64,000 nucleotides of DNA from Streptomyces sp. B21-105 (GTDB lineage Bacteria > Actinomycetota > Actinomycetes > Streptomycetales > Streptomycetaceae): contig NZ_JARUMJ010000001.1 in the NCBI RefSeq assembly GCF_036898465.1, positions 2,232,001 through 2,296,000 on the forward strand, written 5' to 3'. Positions 40,467 through 47,670 of the stretch are shown here, in pieces; within the stretch, counting starts at the first letter, position 1; the number at the start of each line of letters is the position of its first letter. A program made the position numbers and the translations under genes. The notes under the pieces were generated by a model. It had not been told where the DNA came from and did not search any database. It saw only the letters and a program-made list of their open reading frames with translations.

Positions 40467-41552
40467 CTACTGGCGGATGGCCCAGCCCTTCTCCCGCAAC
40501 GCCGACGACAGCACCACCGCCGACTTCGGCTCGACCATCAGCTGCACGAGACCCGCCTGCTGCCCCGTCGCGTGCTCGATGCGGACGTCCTCGATGTTCA
40601 CGCCCGCCTGACCGGCGTCGGCGAAGATGCGGGCCAGCTGCCCCGGCTGGTCGTCGATAAGCACGGCGACGATCTCGTAGACCCGCGGAGCGGCCCCGTG
40701 CTTGCCGGGGACGCGTACCTGGCCCGCGTTGCCGCGGCGCAGCACGTTCTCCACGCCGTCGGCGCCCGCACGGCGCTCGGCGTCGTCGGAGGACTGCAGG
40801 GCCCGCAGCGCCTGCACCGTCTCCTCCAGGTCCGCGGCGACGTCGGTGAGCAGGTCGGCGACCGGCCCGGGGTTCGCGGACAGGATGTCGATCCACATCC
40901 GGGGGTCGGAGGCGGCGATCCGGGTGACGTCCCGAATGCCCTGCCCGCACAGCCGGACGGCGGCCTCCTCGGCGTTCTCCAGCCGCGCCGCGACCATGCT
41001 GGAGACGAGGTGCGGCATGTGGGAGACGAGGGCGACGGCGCGGTCGTGGGCCTCCGCGTCCATGACCACGGGGACGGCCCGGCAGTGCGAGACCAGCTCC
41101 AGGGCGAGGTTCAGCACCTCGGTGTCGGTGTCCCGGGTCGGTGTCAGCACCCAGGGGCGCCCCTCGAAGAGGTCGCCGGTCGCGGCCAGCGGCCCGGACT
41201 TCTCCCGGCCCGACATGGGGTGGCTGCCGATGTACGCCGACAGTTCCAGGCCGAGGGCCAGCAGCTCGCGGCGCGGCCCGCCCTTGACGCTGGCCACGTC
41301 GAGGTAGCCGCGGGCCACCCCCCGGCGCATCGCGTCGGCGAGCACGCCGGCCACGTGGGCGGGCGGGGCGGCGACGATCGCGAGGTCGACCGGGCCCTGC
41401 GGCTCCTCGTCGGTGCCGGCGCCGAGCGCCGCCGCCGTACGGGCCTGCTCGGGGTCGTGGTCGGCGAGGTGGACGACGACGCCCCGCTGGGTGAGGGCCA
41501 GGGCCGCGGACGTGCCGATCAGCCCCGTTCCGATGACGAGCGCGGTCCTCAC
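40467..41552 (-). CDS. tyrA: Prephenate dehydrogenase with C-terminal ACT domain
   Basis: 361 residues from GTG 41552, overlapping the chorismate mutase stop by GTGA. The Rossmann start is VIGTGLIGTSAALALTQRG. Catalytic region has HPMSGREKSG (His for hydride transfer). The C-terminal ACT domain (VYEIVAVLIDDQPGQLARIF...) suggests feedback by tyrosine. It converts prephenate to 4-hydroxyphenylpyruvate. With the upstream mutase it forms the tyrosine branch of the shikimate pathway. Confidence 0.96.
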   Translation of the reverse strand: MRTALVIGTGLIGTSAALALTQRGVVVHLADHDPEQARTAAALGAGTDEEPQGPVDLAIVAAPPAHVAGVLADAMRRGVARGYLDVASVKGGPRRELLALGLELSAYIGSHPMSGREKSGPLAATGDLFEGRPWVLTPTRDTDTEVLNLALELVSHCRAVPVVMDAEAHDRAVALVSHMPHLVSSMVAARLENAEEAAVRLCGQGIRDVTRIAASDPRMWIDILSANPGPVADLLTDVAADLEETVQALRALQSSDDAERRAGADGVENVLRRGNAGQVRVPGKHGAAPRVYEIVAVLIDDQPGQLARIFADAGQAGVNIEDVRIEHATGQQAGLVQLMVEPKSAVVLSSALREKGWAIRQ

Positions 41553-41911
41553 TGGGCGATGTCCTTGCGCAGGGCGGCCGCGGCGCCGAGGTAGACGTGG
41601 CTGATGTCGGCGCGCGGGATGTCCGACTCGATGTGCGCGAGTATCCGCACCACCCGCGGCATGGCGCCCTCGATGTCGAGTTCCTGCGCGCAGATCAGCG
41701 GCACGTCGACGATGCCCAGCTTGCGGGCGGCGGCGGCCGGGAAGTCGCTGTGCAGGTCGGGCGTGGCCGTGAACCAGATGCTGATCAGGTCGTCGGCGCT
41801 GAGCGCGTTGCGCTCCATGACGGCGGCGAGAAGGGCGCCGACCTGCTCGTCCATGTGGGCGGCCTCGTCCCGCTGAAGTTGGACGGCTCCCCGGACCGCT
41901 CGTACCGCCAC
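41549..41911 (-). CDS. aroH: Chorismate mutase, AroH class
   Basis: 120 residues, the size of the trimeric AroH mutases. RAVRGAVQLQRDE holds the substrate Arg, and VPLICAQELDIEGAMPRVVRIL holds the catalytic Glu and Arg. It rearranges chorismate to prephenate, which TyrA then oxidises. The 4-base overlap with tyrA supports one operon aroH-tyrA-cmk-plsC-der. Confidence 0.95.
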   Translation of the reverse strand: MAVRAVRGAVQLQRDEAAHMDEQVGALLAAVMERNALSADDLISIWFTATPDLHSDFPAAAARKLGIVDVPLICAQELDIEGAMPRVVRILAHIESDIPRADISHVYLGAAAALRKDIAQ

Positions 41912-42008
41912 GGCGCTGCTCCTTGCTGAAGTGCTGGACTACGGCTCCTGCTGCATCCAGCGTAGTCAGACCGGGTGGGTGCGGTGCGCGCGGCCCGCGC
42001 GCCGAGAC

Positions 42009-42046
42009 GGCCGCACCCCCGTACGCCCTTTACGGCGGGTGCGGCC
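42009..42046. promoter_or_regulatory. Extended hairpin upstream of exported protein gene
   Basis: GGCCGCACCC (42009-42018) pairs with GGGTGCGGCC (42037-42046), and inner CCGTA/TACGG extends the stem. It sits in the divergent region between aroH and the gene at 42100, 53 bases before that ATG, so it may be a 5' leader structure or a transcription block. Confidence 0.55.
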
Positions 42047-42099
42047 TGCGCTGTCATGGCACTCTGACGGCAGGACACCCGCATCGGGGAAGGCCCGAC

Positions 42100-42765
42100 A
42101 TGAAGCGTCCCGGACCCCTGCTCACCCTGCTCGCGGGACTGGTGCTCGCCGCGTTCCTGCTGACGCTCAACGCGACAACGGGCACGAAGTCGGCCTCCTC
42201 CTCGTACCAGGAGCAGTCGCCGAGCCCGGCCCCGGTCAGCAGCCCCGCATCCCCCACGCCCGCGCCGACCCCCTCCGTCTCCCCCTCCGCCTCCCGGGCC
42301 GCCGACGCCGACTACGCCGGACGCACGGACGACGACACGGCGGCGATCGCCGTCTCCGTCCGCGACGGCCGGGCGATCGCGTACTTCTGCGACGGCCGCA
42401 CCCAGGAGTCGTGGCTCAAGGGCGACGTGGAGGACGACGGGACCCTGCGGCTCACCGGCAAGCACGGCGCGAAGCTGGAGGGCACGCTCGAGGACGGCAA
42501 GGAGATCGACGGCACGGTCGAGGTGAGCGGAACGCGCCACGCCTTCACCGCGGACCGGGCGAAGAAGCCGTCAGGGCTGTGGCGGGCGACGGCCACGGTG
42601 CGCTCCGCGAAGATCGACGGCGGGTGGATCGTCCTGAAGGACGGCAGCCAGGTCGGCGTCGTCACCCGGGACGGCGAGCCCTCGCCCGCTCCCCGCATCG
42701 ACCCGGCGACCGGCGCGGTGACGGTCGACGGACAGCGGCTCACGGCCCGCCCCGCGACCCCCTGA
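42100..42765 (+). CDS. Exported or membrane-anchored hypothetical protein
   Basis: 221 residues from ATG 42100. An N-terminal hydrophobic segment (LLTLLAGLVLAAFLLTLNA) without a lipobox, then a ~45-residue Ser/Pro linker, then a domain with AIAVSVRDGRAIAYFCDGRTQESWLKGDV and GLWRATATVRSAKIDGGWIVL. I do not recognise the domain. It precedes a b561-like membrane protein by 87 bases and a Rieske lipoprotein beyond, so a role beside that pair is possible. Confidence 0.75.
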   Translation: MKRPGPLLTLLAGLVLAAFLLTLNATTGTKSASSSYQEQSPSPAPVSSPASPTPAPTPSVSPSASRAADADYAGRTDDDTAAIAVSVRDGRAIAYFCDGRTQESWLKGDVEDDGTLRLTGKHGAKLEGTLEDGKEIDGTVEVSGTRHAFTADRAKKPSGLWRATATVRSAKIDGGWIVLKDGSQVGVVTRDGEPSPAPRIDPATGAVTVDGQRLTARPATP

Positions 42766-42852
42766 ACCCCTCAGCCCTGAACCGTTGCCCCTGAACCCCT
42801 GCTGAACCCCTGAACCCTGAACCGCTGACCCCCTCTCTCGCAGGGAGCCGCC

Positions 42853-43437
42853 ATGACCGTCGATCCGAACGCCGCCACCCAGGGATTCCCCGGGCCCGGG
42901 CCCGCCTCGCGCGGTCCGCGTCCGGCGCGCTATCTGGTCCCGGCGCTCGTCGCCGCCGCGGTGGCGCTCGCCCTGGGCGTGTACGGCCGCGTCCACGACC
43001 CGGCCGGGACGGCCTTCAACCTGGCGGGCTTCAGCAGCACGGGCGCGGTGAAGTCCTGGCTGGCGTCGGCCGCGATGTTCTTCGCGCTGGCGCAGCCGGT
43101 CTCGGCGCTGATGCTGTACGGGAAGCTGCCGGGACCCGCCTGGGCCGGCGGGCTGCACCGCTGGTCGGGCCGCGCGGCCTTCCTGATCGCGGTCCCGGTT
43201 GCGGTGCACTGCCTCTACGCGCTTGGCTGGCAGTCGTACGAAACGCGCGTGATATGGCACTCCGTCCTGGGTTGCTTCTTCTTCGGTGCTTTCAGTGCCA
43301 AGATGCTGCTGCTCCGCTGGGAGCGACTCCCGGGATGGCTGCTGCCGCTCGTCGGCGGACTCGTGTTCGCCGTGCTGACGATCGTCTGGCTGACCTCGGC
43401 CCTCTGGTTCTTCCGCACGTTCGGAGTGACGACATGA
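42853..43437 (+). CDS. DUF6529-like membrane protein, cytochrome b561/ferric-reductase-like
   Basis: 194 residues from ATG 42853, CAGGGAG upstream. Five or so helices. GLHRWSGRAAFLIAVPVAVHCLYALGWQSYETRVIWHSVLG has His residues spaced on successive helices as heme-b ligands do. The family is annotated only as a domain of unknown function in actinobacteria. Its TGA overlaps the ATG of the Rieske gene (ATGA), so the two are translated together and probably pass electrons between them. Heme binding is inferred. Confidence 0.75.
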   Translation: MTVDPNAATQGFPGPGPASRGPRPARYLVPALVAAAVALALGVYGRVHDPAGTAFNLAGFSSTGAVKSWLASAAMFFALAQPVSALMLYGKLPGPAWAGGLHRWSGRAAFLIAVPVAVHCLYALGWQSYETRVIWHSVLGCFFFGAFSAKMLLLRWERLPGWLLPLVGGLVFAVLTIVWLTSALWFFRTFGVTT

Positions 43438-43862
43438 CTTCCCCCGCGACACGGCGCACGGTCCTCTTGGCGACGGGCGGCGCGGCAGCGGCGCTCACGG
43501 TGGGCTGCAGCGAATACGGCGACGACGACAACTCGTCCTCGTCCTCGTCCAAGAAGTCCCCGAACGCCTCCGCCGGCCAGGAGCTCGCGAAGACGAGCGA
43601 CATCCCCGTCGGCGGCGGCAAGATCTTCGCCGACGAGAAGGTCGTCGTCACACAGCCGACGAAGGACGACTTCAAGGCGTTCTCCGCGGTCTGCACCCAC
43701 CAGGGCTGCACGGTCGGCACCGTCGCGGACGGTCTGATCCACTGCCCCTGCCACGGGAGCGAGTTCCGCGTCGCCGACGGCTCGGTGGCCCGCGGCCCCG
43801 CTCCGAAGCCACTGCTCCCCGAGCAGATCACCGTCGCGGGCGGCGCGATCCGGCTGACCTGA
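43434..43862 (+). CDS. Rieske [2Fe-2S] lipoprotein
   Basis: 142 residues from ATG 43434. A twin-arginine-like start (TRRTVLLATGG) ends in the lipobox LTVGC, predicting Tat export of a folded, cofactor-loaded lipoprotein. A Ser/Asp linker leads to the Rieske domain with both ligand sets, CTHQGC and CPCHGS, so the cluster should be intact. It is a one-electron carrier outside the membrane, coupled to the preceding b561-like protein. No oxygenase or cytochrome bc partner is present. Confidence 0.9.
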   Translation: MTSPATRRTVLLATGGAAAALTVGCSEYGDDDNSSSSSSKKSPNASAGQELAKTSDIPVGGGKIFADEKVVVTQPTKDDFKAFSAVCTHQGCTVGTVADGLIHCPCHGSEFRVADGSVARGPAPKPLLPEQITVAGGAIRLT

Positions 43863-43899
43863 ACCCGGCCGGCTAGCCCCGAGGGTCCGAGTCAGGGGC

Positions 43900-44922
43900 T
43901 CACTGGTCCCACAGAGCCCCGAGCGTCATCAGTTCGCCGTGGTACTCGATCCGGTCCGCCCATGCGGTGGGCCAGGCGTCGGCGCCGGCGTGCGCGCCCG
44001 CGAAGGCGCCCGCGAGGCAGGCGATGGAGTCGGAGTCGCCGGACGAGCAGGCGGCCCGGCGCAGTGCGGTGACCGGCTCGTCGGGGAAGAGCAGGAAGCA
44101 CAGCAGACCGGTGGCCATGGCCTCCTCGGCGATCCACCCCTCCCCCGCGGCCAGACACGGGTCGGTCTCGGGCGAGGGGCGGCGCAGCGTCTCCTGGAGC
44201 CGCTCCAGGACGGCCAGGCACTCGTCCCAGCCGCGCGTGATGAAGTTCTCCGGGCTCGGGTCCTGGCTTCGGGTCCACAGGTCGCCGAGCCAGCGGTGGT
44301 GGTAGCGGGAGCGGTTGTCGAGGGCGTACGAGCGCAGCAGCCCGACCAGCGCGGCGGGGTCGGCGCCCTGCGTCAGCAGCCGGACGGCGTGCGCGGTGAG
44401 GTCGGAGGCGGCGAGCGCGGTGGGGTGCCCGTGGGTGAGGGCGGCTTGGAGCTGGGCTGCGCCGGCCCGCTGCTCGTCGCTGAGACCGGGGACGAGGCCG
44501 AGCGGCGCGACGCGCATGTTGGCGCCACAGCCCTTGGAGCCGATCTGACTGGCGTCCTGCCACAGCCGAGTGTCGTCCTCGAGGAGGTCGCACGCGGTCA
44601 GGCAGGTGCGCCCCGGGGCCCGGTTGTTGTCCGGTGACCGGTTCCAGGCCACGAACTCCTTCCGCAGCTGCGGAACGAGGGACGCCGGCACGAGCAGCCC
44701 GCGGTCCATGGCGGTGCGCAGGGCGCGCCCGACCGCCAGGGTCATCTGGGTGTCGTCGGAGACGAAGGCGCGCCCCGCAAGTTCCATCCCCCGCCAGGGC
44801 CCGCACTTGGCGAGGATCGACGGGACGTCGTCGAACTCGGTCGGGAACCCGAGCGCGTCACCGAGGGCGAGTCCCAGCAGGGACCCGGTGGCGCGCTTTC
44901 GGACGGTGGTCGAGGTGGTCAT
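43900..44922 (-). CDS. ADP-ribosylglycohydrolase family protein
   Basis: 340 residues from ATG 44922 inside the NUDIX gene's stop (ATGA). ARH signatures: GSLLGLALGDALGFPTEF, the metal site SDDTQMTLAV, and the catalytic GDSDSIACLAGAFAGAHAG. These enzymes remove ADP-ribose from protein or DNA using two Mg2+. Coupling to an NrtR-like NUDIX protein points to ADP-ribose or NAD turnover. Confidence 0.9.
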   Translation of the reverse strand: MTTSTTVRKRATGSLLGLALGDALGFPTEFDDVPSILAKCGPWRGMELAGRAFVSDDTQMTLAVGRALRTAMDRGLLVPASLVPQLRKEFVAWNRSPDNNRAPGRTCLTACDLLEDDTRLWQDASQIGSKGCGANMRVAPLGLVPGLSDEQRAGAAQLQAALTHGHPTALAASDLTAHAVRLLTQGADPAALVGLLRSYALDNRSRYHHRWLGDLWTRSQDPSPENFITRGWDECLAVLERLQETLRRPSPETDPCLAAGEGWIAEEAMATGLLCFLLFPDEPVTALRRAACSSGDSDSIACLAGAFAGAHAGADAWPTAWADRIEYHGELMTLGALWDQ

Positions 44923-45668
44923 GCAGAACGTCCTTCCCGGGGCGGTCGCAGCAGGGGCGGGTGAAGCGCGGTGGCGGCCCCCGCGCGGTAGAGGGCGGCG
45001 GGTTTGCCGCGGCCGCCGGTGAGGCGCGCGCCGCCGGGGACGGGCTCGACGAAGCCCGGGGTGGCGAGCACCTTGCGACGGAAGTTGGGCCGGTCGAGGC
45101 CGGTCCCCCACACCGTCTCGTACACCTGCTGGAGCTCCCCGAGGGTGAACTCGGGCGGGCAGAAGGCGGTTGCGAGACAGGTGTACTCGAGCTTGGCCCC
45201 GACCCGGTCGTGGGCGTCCGCCAGGATCCGGTCGTGGTCGAAGGCGAGCGGCTCGACGTCGTCGTACGGCTGCCAGCGCGCCTGGACCGCGTCGCCGCCG
45301 CCCATCGGCTCGGGCGCGTCGGGCAGCAGGGCGGCGAAGGCGACGGACACGACCCGCATACGGGGGTCACGGCCGGGTTCGCTGTAGGTGCGCAGCTGCT
45401 CGAGGTGCAGTCCGGAGACGTCCTTCAGGCCGGTCTCCTCGGCGAGTTCGCGACGGGCGGCCGTCTCCGCGGACTCGTCCGGCAGCACGAAGCCGCCGGG
45501 CAGCGCCCACCGGCCGGCGTACGGCTCCTGACCGCGCTCGACGAGCAGCACGTGCAGGACGCCCGCGCGGAGCGTGAGCACGGCGAGATCGGCGGTGACG
45601 GCAAAGGGCTCGTAGGCGTGCTTGTCGTAGACGTGCTCGTCGTGAACGCCCCTGTCGTGGCCCCGCAT
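44919..45668 (-). CDS. NUDIX protein, NrtR-like NAD/ADP-ribose regulator
   Basis: 249 residues from ATG 45668; GGGGG sits eight bases upstream, better than the GTG at 45677. The NUDIX domain is WALPGGFVLPDESAETAARRELAEETGL, so the Nudix box GX5EX7REXXEEXG is intact or close. The last ~100 residues (FTLGELQQVYETVWGTGLDRPNFRRKVL) form the winged helix of NrtR-type regulators. NrtR proteins bind ADP-ribose and repress NAD metabolism genes. The promoter carries a 41-bp near-palindrome. Confidence 0.88.
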   Translation of the reverse strand: MRGHDRGVHDEHVYDKHAYEPFAVTADLAVLTLRAGVLHVLLVERGQEPYAGRWALPGGFVLPDESAETAARRELAEETGLKDVSGLHLEQLRTYSEPGRDPRMRVVSVAFAALLPDAPEPMGGGDAVQARWQPYDDVEPLAFDHDRILADAHDRVGAKLEYTCLATAFCPPEFTLGELQQVYETVWGTGLDRPNFRRKVLATPGFVEPVPGGARLTGGRGKPAALYRAGAATALHPPLLRPPREGRSA

Positions 45669-45674
45669 GACGAA

Positions 45675-45715
45675 CACCCCCTTTTAATAGTCACTACGAC
45701 TATAAAAAGGGGGTG
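45675..45715. promoter_or_regulatory. 41-bp near-perfect palindrome over NUDIX promoter and RBS
   Basis: Core ATAGTC-N5-GACTAT (45687-45703), extended by TTTT/AAAA and CACCCCC/GGGGGTG to 45675-45715 with one mismatch. It covers the Shine-Dalgarno of the NUDIX gene. Palindromes of this type are used as NrtR boxes. Confidence 0.7.
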
Positions 45716-45728
45716 CCGTCGCGCACAA

Positions 45729-45811
45729 GCCCCGGGGCTCGATATTCGCGCCCCGGGGCCGGGGACTCACGCCCCGGGCTCGGGAATCGCGCCCCGGGGC
45801 TCGGGATTCGC
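45729..45811. repeat. 21-bp tandem repeat after pseudouridine synthase
   Basis: Four imperfect 20-21-bp units starting GCCCCGGGGCTCG at 45729, 45750, 45771 and 45791, each with a CCCCGGGG palindrome. They sit directly after the synthase stop codon (45815) and may act as a transcription end. Confidence 0.85.
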
Positions 45812-45814
45812 GTC

Positions 45815-47029
45815 CTAGAGGTCGACTTCCTGCATCAGCATGCCGACCTCGGTGTTGGACAGCCGGCGCAGCCAGCCCGACTTCTGGTCGCCCAGGGTGA
45901 TCGGCCCGAAGGCGACGCGCACCAGCTTGTCGACCGGGAAGCCTGCCTCGGCCAGCATCCGGCGCACGATGTGCTTGCGGCCCTCGTGCAGGGTCACCTC
46001 GACCAGGTAGTTCTTCCCGGTCTGCTCGACGACCCGGAAGTGGTCCGCCTTCGCGTACCCGTCCTCCAACTGGATGCCGTCCTTGAGCTTCTTGCCCAGG
46101 TCGCGCGGGATGGGACCCACGATGTGCGCGAGGTAGACCTTCTTCACGCCGTACTTGGGGTGGGTCAGCCGGTGCGCCAGCTCACCGTGGTTGGTGAGCA
46201 GGATGACGCCCTCGGTCTCGGTGTCGAGCCGCCCTACGTGGAACAGCCGCGTCTCACGGTTGGTCACGTAGTCGCCCAGGCACTGCCGGCCCTCGTTGTC
46301 CTCCATCGTGGAGACGACGCCGGCCGGCTTGTTGAGCGAGAAGAACTGGTACGTCTGCGTGGCGACGGTCAGGCCGTCGACCTTGACCTCGTCCTTCTCC
46401 GGGTCGACCCGCTTGCCCTGCTCCAGGACGATCTCGCCGTTGACCTCGACCCTGGCCTGCTCGATCAGCTCCTCGCAGGAGCGCCGGGAGCCGTAGCCCG
46501 CGCGCGCGAGGATCTTCTGCAGCCGCTCGCCCTCCTGCTCGGCGCCCGGGAAGGTCTTGGGCATCTTGACGTCCTTCTTGCCCGCGTACCGCTCGCGGTT
46601 GCGCTCCTCGGCCCGCGCCTCGTACTCCCGCGAGGTCGCCGGGACCCAACGGCCGCGCCCGGTGCCCTGCCCCTGCTTGGGGCCGCCCTTGGCGCCGCCG
46701 CGCGCGGACGCGCCGCGCCCCGACTTCGGGCCCTCGTGGGTGCCGCCGGGACCCACGTCGTAGCGGCGCTCCTCCGGGCGCGGGTTCTTCGGCCTGGCGC
46801 CCTGCTGGTCGTCGCGGGCGTTCCCGGCGCCGCGGTAGTTACCGCGGCCACCGCCACTGCTCGCGCCGCGGCCACCGCCGCTCGCACCCCGGCCACCGCC
46901 ACCACTCGCGCCGCGGCCACCGCCGCTGCTCGCGCCGCGACCACCGCTGCTCCCGCCGCGGCCGCCGCTGTTGCCACCACGGCTCCCGCCGTTGTTTCCG
47001 CTGCTGTTCCTGCCGCTGCTGCTTCGCAT
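45815..47029 (-). CDS. Pseudouridine synthase (RsuA/RluB type) with Gly/Arg-rich N-terminus
   Basis: 404 residues from ATG 47029, one base overlap with scpB (TGATG). Residues 1-165 are Gly, Arg and Ser repeats (GGGRGAS), disordered and possibly RNA-binding. The S4 domain is RLQKILARAGYGSRRSCEELI. The catalytic Asp lies in HVGRLDTETEGVILLT, and LHEGRKHIVRRML is the conserved C-terminal motif. It makes pseudouridine in rRNA. Position after scpAB is the normal actinobacterial order. Confidence 0.93.
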   Translation of the reverse strand: MRSSSGRNSSGNNGGSRGGNSGGRGGSSGGRGASSGGGRGASGGGGRGASGGGRGASSGGGRGNYRGAGNARDDQQGARPKNPRPEERRYDVGPGGTHEGPKSGRGASARGGAKGGPKQGQGTGRGRWVPATSREYEARAEERNRERYAGKKDVKMPKTFPGAEQEGERLQKILARAGYGSRRSCEELIEQARVEVNGEIVLEQGKRVDPEKDEVKVDGLTVATQTYQFFSLNKPAGVVSTMEDNEGRQCLGDYVTNRETRLFHVGRLDTETEGVILLTNHGELAHRLTHPKYGVKKVYLAHIVGPIPRDLGKKLKDGIQLEDGYAKADHFRVVEQTGKNYLVEVTLHEGRKHIVRRMLAEAGFPVDKLVRVAFGPITLGDQKSGWLRRLSNTEVGMLMQEVDL

Positions 47030-47670
47030 CAAATTTCCGTCTTGTCGTCTGCGTCCTCGGAATCCGGAGCGTCCGGATCGAACGACGGCACGCCCTCCTG
47101 GGTCTCGGCCTCGATCGCCTCCGCCTCGGGCAGGAAGGGCGCGAGCTCCGGGAGCTCGTCCAGACCGCGCAGGCCCATCCGCTCCAGAAAGTAGTTCGTC
47201 GTCACGTACAGGATCGCACCTGTTTCGGGTTCCGCGCCCGCCTCCTCCACCAGACCGCGCTGGAGCAGGGTGCGCATCACGCCGTCGCAGTTCACTCCGC
47301 GCACCGCGGAGACCCTGCTGCGGCTGACCGGCTGGCGGTAGGCGACGACCGCCAGAGTCTCCAGCGCCGCCTGGGTGAGCCGGGCCTGCTGGCCGTCCAG
47401 GACGAACCCCTCGACGGCCGCCGCGAACTCGGGCCGCGTGTAGAACCGCCAGCCGCCCGCGACGAGCCTCAGCTCGAAACCGCGCCCCTGCACGGTGTAC
47501 TCGTCGGCCAGCTCGCGCAGCGCGTCCGCGACGCTGCGCCGGGGCCGCTGGAGGATCTTCGCGAGATGCTCCTCGGTCGCGGGCTCGTCGACGACCATCA
47601 GGACGGCCTCGAGGGCCGGCTTGAGGTCGAGCGCGGCGACGCTCTCCTTGCTCACGGTCTCCTCGCTCAC
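47029..47670 (-). CDS. scpB: Segregation and condensation protein B
   Basis: 213 residues from GTG 47670, overlapping scpA (GTGA). Two winged helices; LKPALEAVLMVVDEPATEEHLAKIL starts the first, and RLTQAALETLAVVAYRQPVSRSRVSAVRGVNCDGVMRTLLQRGLVEE is the second, the ScpB hallmark. It binds ScpA in the SMC condensin that compacts and segregates the chromosome. The C-terminal tail is acidic. Confidence 0.96.
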   Translation of the reverse strand: MSEETVSKESVAALDLKPALEAVLMVVDEPATEEHLAKILQRPRRSVADALRELADEYTVQGRGFELRLVAGGWRFYTRPEFAAAVEGFVLDGQQARLTQAALETLAVVAYRQPVSRSRVSAVRGVNCDGVMRTLLQRGLVEEAGAEPETGAILYVTTNYFLERMGLRGLDELPELAPFLPEAEAIEAETQEGVPSFDPDAPDSEDADDKTEI

